25,680 nt of DNA from positions 43,939 to 69,618 of the forward strand of contig DKDS01000026.1 of the NCBI GenBank assembly GCA_002451855.1, given 5' to 3'. Both the position numbers and the translations under genes were made by a program. Every line of letters begins with the position of its first letter. The stretch's first letter is position 1. The notes beneath the pieces are model-generated. The model had not been told where the DNA came from, made no database searches, and saw only the letters and a program-made list of their open reading frames with translations. Shown one piece after another: positions 7,361 to 13,944 of this stretch. The stretch is from Ruminococcaceae bacterium UBA6842. GTDB taxonomy: Bacteria > Bacillota > Clostridia > Oscillospirales > Acutalibacteraceae.

Positions 7361-8908
7361 TTATTTTGCGTAATCTACGGCACGGCTTTCCCTTATTACA
7401 TTTACCTTTATCTGACCGGGATACTCAAGCTCGTTTTCAATCCTTGTTGAAATATCATGCGCCATAAGCACCATTTGGTCGTCCGTAACCGCGTCGGGTT
7501 TAACTATTATGCGGACCTCTCTTCCTGCCTGAATGGCATAAGAGCTTTCAACACCGCTGAAGGAATTGGCGATTTCCTCAAGCTTTTCAAGCCGCTTAAT
7601 ATAGTTTTCAATGTTTTCCCGTCTGGCACCGGGTCTTGCCGCTGAAATAGCATCCGCCGCCTGAACTATGCAGGCGATAACATTCTTGGCTTCAACCTCG
7701 CCGTGATGTGCGTGGATAGCGTGAATAACGGTTTCGCTTTCGCGGTATTTCTTGGCGACCTCAACGCCGAGCTGGATATGCGTACCCTCCTGCTCGTGGT
7801 CAAGCGCCTTTCCGATGTCGTGCAACAGTCCCGCGCGTTTTGCAAGGGTTACATCCGCTCCCAGCTCTGCCGCCATAAGTCCCGAAAGATGGCAGACCTC
7901 AAGCGAATGGTTAAGCACATTCTGACCGTAGCTTGTGCGGTAATGCAGCTTCCCGAGAAGCTTTACAAGCTCGGGGTGCAGGTTATGTATTCCCGCGTCT
8001 ATCATTGCCCTTTCGCCCTCCTGCTTGATTGTGGCTTCAACCTCGGCAGTGGCTTTGGCAACGGTCTCTTCTATTCTTGCCGGATGAATACGGCCGTCAA
8101 GAATAAGCTTTTCAAGGGTCACTCTCGCTATTTCTCTTCTTATCGGGTCAAAGCTTGAGAGAGTTATGGCTTCGGGAGTATCGTCTATTATAAGGTCAAC
8201 TCCGGTAGCGGTTTCAAGCGCTCTTATATTTCGTCCCTCTCTGCCTATTATGCGGCCCTTCATTTCGTCGTTCGGAAGCGCTACTACCGAAACGGTCATT
8301 TCCGAAGAATGGTCCGCGGCACAGCGCTGAATAGCGTGGCCTATAACATTTTTGGCGATGTTATCGGATTCCTCTTTAAGCCTCTGCTCATAATCGAGAA
8401 TTTTAACGGCTTTTTCGTGGGTCAGCTCGCCGTCAAGCAATTCAAGCAAATGAGCCTTTGCCTGTTCCTTGCTGTAACCGGAAATCTTTTCGAGCATTTC
8501 CATTTGGCTTTGCTTGATTTTATCACATTCCTCAAGCTTTGCGTCAATTTCCTTGGACCGTGCGGCAAGCTTTTCTTCCTTTGCCTCAAGATTGTCTATC
8601 TTACGGTCAAGTGTTTCTTCCTTTTGCTGTAAACGATGCTCCTGACGCTGAACATCGCTGCGGCGTTCCCTGATATCCTTTTCAGCTTCCTGCCGCATTT
8701 GGTGAATTTCGTCTTTTGCTTCTACCAATGCCTCTTTTTTTCTTGATTCGGCATTCTTCATTGCGTCGCTTAAAATGCGCTTTGCTTCATCCTCGGCAGA
8801 GCCGATTGTGGCTTCAGCCGATTTACGGCGATACGCCGAACCGGCAAAAAAGCCGACTATTGCAAGCACAACCGCAACGACAGCTAAAACAATAGCTATT
8901 ACGGGCAT
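7361..8908 (-). CDS. rny: Ribonuclease Y
   Basis: RNase Y is the membrane-anchored endoribonuclease that starts mRNA decay in many Firmicutes. At 515 residues it has the normal length. Domains in order: an N-terminal membrane helix (about 2-25), a long charged coiled coil (about 30-180, with many Lys/Glu/Gln repeats), a KH RNA-binding domain with KGRIIGREGRNIRALE, and an HD domain with LLHDIGKALDHE (His363-Asp364 as metal ligands) and a second HAHHG motif. AGGAGG lies 11 bases before the ATG. It is convergent with mnmE. About 290 bases separate it from the flavodoxin gene upstream. I could not identify a convincing promoter in that gap. Confidence 0.98.
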   Translation of the reverse strand: MPVIAIVLAVVAVVLAIVGFFAGSAYRRKSAEATIGSAEDEAKRILSDAMKNAESRKKEALVEAKDEIHQMRQEAEKDIRERRSDVQRQEHRLQQKEETLDRKIDNLEAKEEKLAARSKEIDAKLEECDKIKQSQMEMLEKISGYSKEQAKAHLLELLDGELTHEKAVKILDYEQRLKEESDNIAKNVIGHAIQRCAADHSSEMTVSVVALPNDEMKGRIIGREGRNIRALETATGVDLIIDDTPEAITLSSFDPIRREIARVTLEKLILDGRIHPARIEETVAKATAEVEATIKQEGERAMIDAGIHNLHPELVKLLGKLHYRTSYGQNVLNHSLEVCHLSGLMAAELGADVTLAKRAGLLHDIGKALDHEQEGTHIQLGVEVAKKYRESETVIHAIHAHHGEVEAKNVIACIVQAADAISAARPGARRENIENYIKRLEKLEEIANSFSGVESSYAIQAGREVRIIVKPDAVTDDQMVLMAHDISTRIENELEYPGQIKVNVIRESRAVDYAK

Positions 8909-8990
8909 ACTTTTATGAACCTCCTGTATAATAAAACGCAGATTTTCCTTAAAATTACACTTTCAAACAACAGAAAACAAATAAAAGGCA

Positions 8991-9016
8991 ACGGGAGCTG
9001 CGTATTTTTCTCCCGT
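8991..9016 (-). other. Small hairpin in the rny leader region
   Basis: ACGGGAG (8991-8997) and CTCCCGT (9010-9016) form a 7-bp stem with a 12-base loop, about 80 bases upstream of the rny start. The minus strand has no U run after it. The rest of the 289-base gap 8909-9197 holds no coding-like ORF; short frames there lack SD sites and family resemblance. Confidence 0.35.
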
Positions 9017-9074
9017 GATATGTTAGGCTGCATTGCGCCGGTTTCGCCAATTACACGGCGCGATAAAGCTGTTA

Positions 9075-9108
9075 CACAAAACAGCGGCCGCAAAGCCGCT
9101 ATTTTGTG
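9075..9108 (-). terminator. Probable terminator after the flavodoxin gene
   Basis: The arms 9075-9088 and 9095-9108 pair at 13 of 14 positions around a six-base loop. The stem has a GC-rich core flanked by an A run and a T run, so either strand shows a core stem followed by TTTT. It lies about 90 bases past the flavodoxin stop in its transcription direction. The U run is short, so efficiency is uncertain. Confidence 0.5.
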
Positions 9109-9197
9109 ATTTATCCTATTAATTTTACCACTGCTTGCGTAATATGTCAAGAATTACATAACGCTATGCCGTAAAAAGAGTCCTTTTGCACCAATTA

Positions 9198-9665
9198 CTA
9201 AAGACTTTTTGCCCATTCAGCCGCATTACGCCTGTTTACAAGCTTTCCTTTTTGCCAATCCCCGTTCGGTAAATGCTCCTTTAAGCTTTTTTCGCATTTT
9301 TCAATACCGCTTCCGCCGGAGGTAGCGAACGGAATAAGGGTCTTACCCGAAAAATCACAGCTCTCTAAAAATGTGTCTATTATACGGGGTTCAACATACC
9401 ACCAAACGGGAAAACCGATTAAAACCGTACCGTAACGCTCGGGATTTTCAAGCTTTTCCGCCATTTGCGGTCTGCTGTCGGCATCCGCCATTTCAAGACT
9501 GCTGCGGCTTTTGCTGTTCGTCCAGTCAAGGTCGGCGGCAGTGTACGGCTCTGTCGGCTTTATTTCAAACAAATCGGCGTTCAAAGCACCTGCAATTTCC
9601 TTTGCGGCAGACGCCGTTACGCCGCTTGCCGAAAAATAAGCCACCAATATTTTTTCTTTCATCAT
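9198..9665 (-). CDS. Flavodoxin-like FMN protein
   Basis: This is a 155-residue protein of the flavodoxin fold. The N-terminal strand ILVAYFSASGVTASAA ends in the Ser/Thr-rich loop that binds the FMN phosphate. The middle segment TVLIGFPVWWYVEPRIIDTFLE carries the aromatic PVWW stretch typical of the long-chain flavodoxin_4 group. IPFATSGGSGIEKC follows. These proteins act as soluble electron carriers or NAD(P)H-dependent quinone/FMN reductases. GGAGG lies 8 bases before the ATG. It starts 21 bases after the stop of the iron alcohol dehydrogenase gene, in the same direction, so the two redox genes form one operon. It ends in TAG. The exact electron partner is unknown. Confidence 0.88.
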   Translation of the reverse strand: MMKEKILVAYFSASGVTASAAKEIAGALNADLFEIKPTEPYTAADLDWTNSKSRSSLEMADADSRPQMAEKLENPERYGTVLIGFPVWWYVEPRIIDTFLESCDFSGKTLIPFATSGGSGIEKCEKSLKEHLPNGDWQKGKLVNRRNAAEWAKSL

Positions 9666-9686
9666 AATGCGTCCCTCCTGAATATT

Positions 9687-10859
9687 TTAAGCCAAGCTCT
9701 TTTTGAATATTTCTATAATTTCCGCTCTTGTAAGCTCCTTATAGCCGCCTGTAAGATGTACGGTTACATCGGCTATACCCTCGACCATATCCTCTGTAAC
9801 GCCAAGCTCGGAGAGGTTCATCGCAAGACCCAGCTCCCTCATCCAGCTTTCCATTGCCGCAAGTCCCTCGTTTGCCGCCTGCTCGTACGTCATACCCTTA
9901 GTATCAATTCCCCACACATTTTCCGCAAAACGCCTGAACTTCTTAATTCCGTAAGGCATAATATAGCGGTAATACGCGAGAGATACCGCCGAAAGCGTCA
10001 TACCGTGCGTGGCGTTTGTATATCCGCCGACCGCCTGACCCAGCATATGAACCATCCAGTCCGTATCCTTTCCCCTCGAAACAAGGGTATTGAGCGCCCA
10101 TGTGGCGGTCCACATAATGTTGCTTCTTGCCTCGTAATTCTGCGGATCCTTATTTGCTATACGGCTTGAATGTATAAGCGAACGCATAAGTCCCTCGCTT
10201 ATATAGTCGCTTGTGTTGTCGTCCTCGCCCGAAAAATACTGCTCGCAGATATGATTAAAAATGTCGTATATACCCGCAACCATCTGATAATGCGGCAGGG
10301 TAAGCGTGTATTTCGGATTTAATACCGAAAACTTCGGCATAACTTTTTCGCCCGCGAAAACATGGCCTATCTTCTGCTTTGTTTTCTTATTTGTAATAAC
10401 CGAGCCTGCGTTCATTTCGGAGCCTGTTCCGACCATTGTAAGCACACAGCCTACCGGCAAAATCTCGCAATCTGGTTCCTCAAAACGAACGTAATACTTT
10501 TCCCACGGGTCCTCCTTGCAATGCACGGAGACCGAAAGCGCCTTTGAATAATCGCAGACGGAGCCGCCGCCTACCGCCAAAATAAATTCCGCGCCGTGCT
10601 TCCTTGCAATCTCCACACCCTCATAAAGCTTTTCGAGCGTGGGATTAGGCATTACGCCCGATATTTCGGCAACATTTTTGCCGTTTGATTTTAAAATTTC
10701 GGTAACGGCGTCGTAAATACCATTCCTTTTAATTGAACCGCCGCCGTACACAAGCACTACATTCTTGCCGTATTTCGGCAATTCCTCGTTAAGATAATCA
10801 AGAGAATTATCCCCGAAATAAAGCTTTGTGGGATTACAATAAACAAAATTTCCAAGCAT
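9687..10859 (-). CDS. Iron-containing alcohol dehydrogenase (BdhA/YqhD-like)
   Basis: This is a 390-residue group III alcohol dehydrogenase. The Rossmann-like N-terminal half has VVLVYGGGSIKRNG, then the family signature SGVMPNPTLEKLYEGVEIAR and the nucleotide loop LAVGGGSVCDYSKA. The helical C-terminal half carries the metal ligands expected for the family: an Asp and His in YDIFNHICEQYF, and two His in MVHMLGQAVGGYTNATHGMT. Close relatives are NADPH-dependent butanol/aldehyde reductases that consume aldehydes made during fermentation or oxidative stress. The substrate cannot be fixed from the sequence. AGGAGG lies 7 bases before the ATG. The flavodoxin gene follows 21 bases after its stop. 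A palindrome upstream (10897-10909) may be its control site. Confidence 0.93.
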   Translation of the reverse strand: MLGNFVYCNPTKLYFGDNSLDYLNEELPKYGKNVVLVYGGGSIKRNGIYDAVTEILKSNGKNVAEISGVMPNPTLEKLYEGVEIARKHGAEFILAVGGGSVCDYSKALSVSVHCKEDPWEKYYVRFEEPDCEILPVGCVLTMVGTGSEMNAGSVITNKKTKQKIGHVFAGEKVMPKFSVLNPKYTLTLPHYQMVAGIYDIFNHICEQYFSGEDDNTSDYISEGLMRSLIHSSRIANKDPQNYEARSNIMWTATWALNTLVSRGKDTDWMVHMLGQAVGGYTNATHGMTLSAVSLAYYRYIMPYGIKKFRRFAENVWGIDTKGMTYEQAANEGLAAMESWMRELGLAMNLSELGVTEDMVEGIADVTVHLTGGYKELTRAEIIEIFKKSLA

Positions 10860-10884
10860 AAAATTTCCTCCTTAGAAAAAAAGA

Positions 10885-10909
10885 ATAATACTATTCTGAC
10901 GCACCGTCA
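10885..10909 (-). promoter_or_regulatory. Candidate promoter and operator of the alcohol dehydrogenase operon
   Basis: On the minus strand a TATTAT box (10885-10890) lies about 27 bases before the ATG. Just upstream is a perfect 13-bp palindrome, TGACGCACCGTCA (10897-10909; 5-bp arms, 3-base centre), placed where the -10/-35 spacer should be. No good -35 box is visible 17-19 bases upstream, which would fit activator-dependent expression. The call rests on position and symmetry only. Confidence 0.35.
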
Positions 10910-10963
10910 TTATCTTTATTCTAACACTGTTTTTTATGCTTGTAAATACGGTAAAATAAAAAA

Positions 10964-10990
10964 ATCCGAGTCCCGAAACGGAACTCGGAT
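10964..10990 (-). terminator. Terminator of the rplJ-rplL operon
   Basis: A 12-bp stem (10964-10975 with 10979-10990, one G-T pair) with a three-base loop is followed on the minus strand by a run of seven U. It sits 20 bases past the rplL stop, separating rplJL from the alcohol dehydrogenase promoter. Confidence 0.93.
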
Positions 10991-11009
10991 AAAATTTGAA
11001 CACTTACAA

Positions 11010-11387
11010 TTAAGCAAGCTCAACAGTAGCGCCAACCTCGGTAAGCTTAGCCTTGATTTCCTCAGCCTCTTCCTTAGCAACAGCCTCTTTAAGAGTCTTG
11101 GGAGCGCCGTCAACGATAGCCTTAGCCTCAGCAAGGCCGAGACCTGTGATTTCACGAACAGCCTTAATAACCTTAATCTTCTCAGCGCCTGCCTCTTTGA
11201 GGACAACGTTGAACTCGGTCTTCTCTTCAGCCGCTGCTGCGCCGCCTGCTGCCGGAGCCGCTACTGCTACCGCAGCTGCTGCGGATACGCCGAACTCCTC
11301 TTCTACTGCTTTTACGAGCTCTGAAAGCTCAAGAACGGTAAGAGTTTTTATCTCTTCAATCATAGCTGTGATTTTCTCAGATGCCAT
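11010..11387 (-). CDS. rplL: 50S ribosomal protein L7/L12
   Basis: This is the stalk protein present in several copies on the 50S subunit; it recruits and stimulates translational GTPases. It has 125 residues: an N-terminal dimerisation/L10-binding part (MASEKITAMIEEIKTLTVLE...), an Ala/Pro/Gly hinge at about 38-55, and the C-terminal domain with EKTEFNVVL, KIKVIKAVREITGLGL and GLAEAKAIVDGAPK. I used the ATG at 11387 because GGAGG lies 8 bases upstream and the protein then begins as the family does; a start five codons earlier has no such support. It follows rplJ by 39 bases and ends at a strong terminator. rpoB, which usually comes next in bacteria, is not downstream. Confidence 0.98.
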   Translation of the reverse strand: MASEKITAMIEEIKTLTVLELSELVKAVEEEFGVSAAAAVAVAAPAAGGAAAAEEKTEFNVVLKEAGAEKIKVIKAVREITGLGLAEAKAIVDGAPKTLKEAVAKEEAEEIKAKLTEVGATVELA

Positions 11388-11426
11388 TTTAATTTCCTCC
11401 ATTTAATTTATTGTTTTAATTCTTAA

Positions 11427-11936
11427 TTATTCCGCGTCTGCGGAGCCGTCTTTATCGACGATAGCCTGTACTGCACGGGCAAAGGCTGCGATAGGAGCCT
11501 GAAGCACGTTGCATACGGTTGCGAGGAGAACCTCCTTGCTCGGAAGCTTTGCGAGAGCGGTGATGGTTGCGTTGTCCGCTACCTTACCGTCTAAGAAGCC
11601 GGATTTAATCTTGAAGTTATCGTGACCCTCGGCAAACTTGCAAAGTATTCTTGCTGCTGCGGTGTAATCCTCTTTTGAAAGGGCAATAGCGGTTGTTCCC
11701 TCAAGAACAGACTTGATTTCATCAAGCTCTGTACCGTCAACTGCACGGCTTAAAATTGTGTTTTTAACAACGAAGTATTCAACCCCGTTCTCACGCAATT
11801 CCTTACGGAGTGCTGTATCGTCGGCAACGGTGATACCCTTGTAATCAACGATTACGCCTGTAACAGACGCCGCGATCTTTTCCTTAAGCTCCGCAACCTG
11901 CTGCTGCTTTTTCTCTAAAACTGCTGCGTTCGGCAT
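11427..11936 (-). CDS. rplJ: 50S ribosomal protein L10
   Basis: L10 anchors the L7/L12 dimers at the base of the ribosomal stalk. In complex with L12 it is the known feedback regulator that binds the leader of its own operon. It has 169 residues, the normal length. The N-terminal rRNA-binding part shows KEKIAASVTGVIVDYKGITVADDTALRKELRENGVEYFVVKNTIL. A flexible C-terminal helix (APIAAFARAVQAIVDKDG) binds L7/L12. GGAGG lies 9 bases before the ATG. Its promoter, leader and attenuator (11961-12115) are intact, so rplJL forms an independent operon rather than part of the common rplKAJL-rpoBC cluster. Confidence 0.98.
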   Translation of the reverse strand: MPNAAVLEKKQQQVAELKEKIAASVTGVIVDYKGITVADDTALRKELRENGVEYFVVKNTILSRAVDGTELDEIKSVLEGTTAIALSKEDYTAAARILCKFAEGHDNFKIKSGFLDGKVADNATITALAKLPSKEVLLATVCNVLQAPIAAFARAVQAIVDKDGSADAE

Positions 11937-11960
11937 TATGTTTCACCTCCGTAGTCAAAT

Positions 11961-11995
11961 CAAAAATAAAGCCCGTCCAAAGACATAGGACGGGC
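11961..11995 (-). terminator. Attenuator terminator in the rplJ leader
   Basis: GCCCGTCC and GGACGGGC (11971-11978 / 11988-11995) form an 8-bp stem followed on the minus strand by TTTATTTTT. It ends about 25 bases before the rplJ ATG. The 3' half of its loop and stem reads TGTCTTTGG, complementary to CCAAAGACA early in the leader, so it has a competing antiterminator partner. Because the lysozyme gene upstream has no terminator of its own, this site may also stop readthrough from it. Confidence 0.8.
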
Positions 11996-12080
11996 ATAAA
12001 TAAACAAATTATTTAAGCGCTACCTCGGCAGGCGTTAAGCTTACGGCAATTATTGCCACCTGCTGTCTTTGGATTGCAAC
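11961..12080 (-). promoter_or_regulatory. L10 (rplJ) autoregulatory leader
   Basis: Between the promoter start point (near 12080) and rplJ lies a leader matching the Firmicutes L10 leader as I recall it: CCAAAGACAGCAGGTGGC near the 5' end and GCCTGCCGAGGTAG later, with GCAGG/CCTGC able to pair. The 5' CCAAAGACA (complement of 12064-12072) is exactly complementary to nine bases of the terminator (11977-11985). That gives mutually exclusive antiterminator and terminator forms. In the known mechanism the L10(L12)4 complex binds the leader and favours termination. Confidence 0.85.
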
Positions 12081-12086
12081 ACTGTG

Positions 12087-12115
12087 ATTATAATGCAAGA
12101 CACCCTGTTTGTCAA
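12087..12115 (-). promoter_or_regulatory. Consensus sigma-A promoter of rplJL
   Basis: TTGACA (12110-12115), a 17-base spacer and TATAAT (12087-12092) are both perfect consensus boxes. The -35 box lies 8 bases past the lysozyme stop codon. A promoter this strong fits stand-alone ribosomal protein expression. Confidence 0.93.
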
Positions 12116-12123
12116 GCATTTTT

Positions 12124-13764
12124 TTAATTTTCGCCGTTTTGGCTTTGCAAAATGACATTATAGTCCGATTCGGATATAAGAAAGCTTGTAACTGCGTATA
12201 CCGTCTGACCGGAATAAACAAGCCTCGTCCAGCCGCTCTGTGTATTATATCCCGTTCTTTCGGCAAATTCACCGAAAGCGAGCGTATATACCACCTCCGA
12301 GCCGTTTGTGGACGGTGCGGTTCTTAAATTGGTTTTTTCCTTTGCGGTAAATTTTCCGTCGGCGGGTGTAAAGCCGTCCTCCGGCAATGTACTGCTTGAA
12401 GCCGCCTGCTCCTTTACCTTGTCTGTCAGCAAATTGGTTTTGGCGTAAACCTCCCTGCCGTTATACAAAAGACGGGTCCAGCCGTTTGGATTTTCACCCG
12501 TTCTTGTTAAAAACTCGCCGTTTTTAATAGTTGCGACAAGCTCCGCCGAGGTCGACGGCTCGGCACGCAGATTGGTTTCATCCTTTGCGGTAAGCTGACC
12601 GTCCGCGGGAGAAAAGCCGTCGTTCTCGGTCACGGGCGCGCTGTAATTTCTGTCCGCCGTGAGATAGCTTGTAATGGCGTATACCTGCATACCGTTATAT
12701 TCAAGGCGCGACCAACCGTTACCGCCTATGCCCGTGCGCTTTAAAAATTCACCGTTTTTAAGCACACCCGCAATTTCCGCCTTTACTGAGGCGGATTTTC
12801 TTAAATTAACCTCTATTTTTGCGGTCACTTCATCCGAAGTCGCTGTATAAACATTATCCTTTTCGGCAGGAGCCGCCGCGTTCTCGGTATGAGCCTTTGC
12901 GTTTTTGGGAGTTGCCTTTTCCCTTGTAAAATACGAGACAGACATATCTACATTTCCCGATATTCCATTTATTCTGCCGTTGTCCGTGTACTGCCACATA
13001 TCGTATTTGCCTGTATAATCGGGATGTGCGGCATCGGGATACGGCTTATCGGGGTAACGGGCGACCCATATTTTACATACGCTCTCAAGCCTGTCTGTTT
13101 CCCAGTATTTCGAGCCTTCAAGCTCGGCTTTCGCGGAATAAAGCATACCCTCATAGCCGTTATCCGCAATAATTTTTAAAAAGCTTATCGCATTGTCGGT
13201 TCTGTCCTTGCTTGTAAGCCCGTACATTCGGCTTTCATAGCTTAAAAATCCCTCGCAGTCATACACGACGGGGTAGGAAATCGAGTACCCCTCTATGGCG
13301 TTCACGGTCCATTTTGCTTCCTCCTCCGCCTCATCTCTGTTTGCGGCGGTAGAGAAAAAATACACCCCTACAAGCACTCCTGCCTTTTGAGCCTGCTGAA
13401 TATTAAAGTCGGCGTAGCTGTCCTTATATATCTGTCCGTTTTCGCCCCTGAAGCCTATTCTTATAACGGCAAAGTCTATACCTGCGGCTTTAACGGCTTT
13501 CCAGTCTATTTTGCCCTGCCATTTTGAAACATCTATTCCGTTTGCCTTGCCCTCTTTTACAATCGGCTCTTTTATTTCAACCTCGGCGCCCGACTCACCG
13601 CCAAGCTCGGTATTTTCGGGATCCTGCGAATCCTCGGCGGTTAAATTTTCCGACCGTGCCAAGCTGCTTGTCTGCTCATTTGTACCCTTTTTGCAGGCGC
13701 AAACGGAAAACGCAAACAGCAGCGCCGTAACAAGACTTATATACCTTCTTATTCCTTTTATAAT
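12124..13764 (-). CDS. GH25 lysozyme lipoprotein with three SH3 repeats
   Basis: This is a predicted exported 1,4-beta-N-acetylmuramidase. The frame encodes a basic start, a hydrophobic segment (about 9-22) and a lipobox-like V-C-A-C with Cys24 as the probable lipid-anchored residue. A linker follows, then the GH25 domain (about 74-275) with GIDVSKWQG (Asp78) and the catalytic VYDCEG (Asp169, Glu171). Three SH3-type repeats come next, each starting TAK-x(4)-NLR and ending with a GWxRLxYxGxxVYA motif. The in-frame TTG at 13662 would delete the signal peptide. Upstream of it no ATG, GTG or TTG exists in frame. ATT (13764) or ATA (13761) lie 5 and 8 bases after AGGGGG, next to a perfect promoter, so I propose an unusual start; a sequence error is the alternative. 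It probably remodels the organism's own wall. Confidence 0.87.
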   Translation of the reverse strand: MIKGIRRYISLVTALLFAFSVCACKKGTNEQTSSLARSENLTAEDSQDPENTELGGESGAEVEIKEPIVKEGKANGIDVSKWQGKIDWKAVKAAGIDFAVIRIGFRGENGQIYKDSYADFNIQQAQKAGVLVGVYFFSTAANRDEAEEEAKWTVNAIEGYSISYPVVYDCEGFLSYESRMYGLTSKDRTDNAISFLKIIADNGYEGMLYSAKAELEGSKYWETDRLESVCKIWVARYPDKPYPDAAHPDYTGKYDMWQYTDNGRINGISGNVDMSVSYFTREKATPKNAKAHTENAAAPAEKDNVYTATSDEVTAKIEVNLRKSASVKAEIAGVLKNGEFLKRTGIGGNGWSRLEYNGMQVYAITSYLTADRNYSAPVTENDGFSPADGQLTAKDETNLRAEPSTSAELVATIKNGEFLTRTGENPNGWTRLLYNGREVYAKTNLLTDKVKEQAASSSTLPEDGFTPADGKFTAKEKTNLRTAPSTNGSEVVYTLAFGEFAERTGYNTQSGWTRLVYSGQTVYAVTSFLISESDYNVILQSQNGEN

Positions 13765-13785
13765 AACCGCCCCCTTTTCCCGTTT

Positions 13786-13814
13786 ATTATATTAAATTAA
13801 GGTTTTTTTGTCAA
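13786..13814 (-). promoter_or_regulatory. Consensus sigma-A promoter of the lysozyme gene
   Basis: TTGACA (13809-13814), a 17-base spacer and TATAAT (13786-13791) are perfect boxes. The expected start point is near 13779, leaving about 15 bases of leader containing the AGGGGG ribosome site. That places the start codon at about 13764-13761. Confidence 0.9.
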
Positions 13815-13823
13815 CAGAACAGA

Positions 13824-13859
13824 AATACGGCAGTTTGCCATACCGCAAACCGCCGTATT
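13824..13859 (-). terminator. Hairpin after the ABC permease operon, probable terminator
   Basis: AATACGGC+GTTTGC (13824-13838) pairs with GCAAAC+GCCGTATT (13845-13859); 14 of 15 positions match, with one A/C mismatch and a six-base loop. It directly follows the TAA (13861-13863) that ends the extra reading frame after the permease, not the permease's own TAG 80 bases earlier. The U content after the stem is modest. Confidence 0.6.
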
Positions 13860-13860
13860 G

Positions 13861-13944
13861 TTACTGATATATTTCTTCCTCGCTGTCGCCACGTTCGCCG
13901 AGTCTTAACGAATTTACCGCGTCAAGCGTATTTTTAAAGCCCTT
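13861..13944 (-). other. 27-codon in-frame extension after the permease amber stop
   Basis: The permease frame stops at TAG (13945-13947). Read through that codon, the same frame continues for 27 sense codons (KGFKNTLDAVNSLRLGERG... ending EEIYQ) to a TAA at 13861-13863, immediately before the hairpin terminator. Codon choice and the mixed charged/hydrophobic pattern look coding. It may be the true ancestral C-terminus cut by a nonsense mutation, a leaky-stop extension, or chance. TAG is a normal stop elsewhere in the window (DUF951, flavodoxin), so reassignment is unlikely. Confidence 0.45.

Noticed and set aside
8899..9150. 83-codon minus-strand frame in the rny leader
   Set aside because: It covers both hairpins and the rny ribosome site; no SD and no coding pattern.
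9465..10169. 234-codon plus-strand frame opposite the flavodoxin and alcohol dehydrogenase
   Set aside because: It crosses two well-supported minus-strand genes and their junction; composition is that of an antisense shadow.
13662..13664. TTG at 13662 as the lysozyme start
   Set aside because: No SD lies upstream, and it would discard a convincing lipoprotein signal peptide that continues in frame to the promoter-proximal SD.
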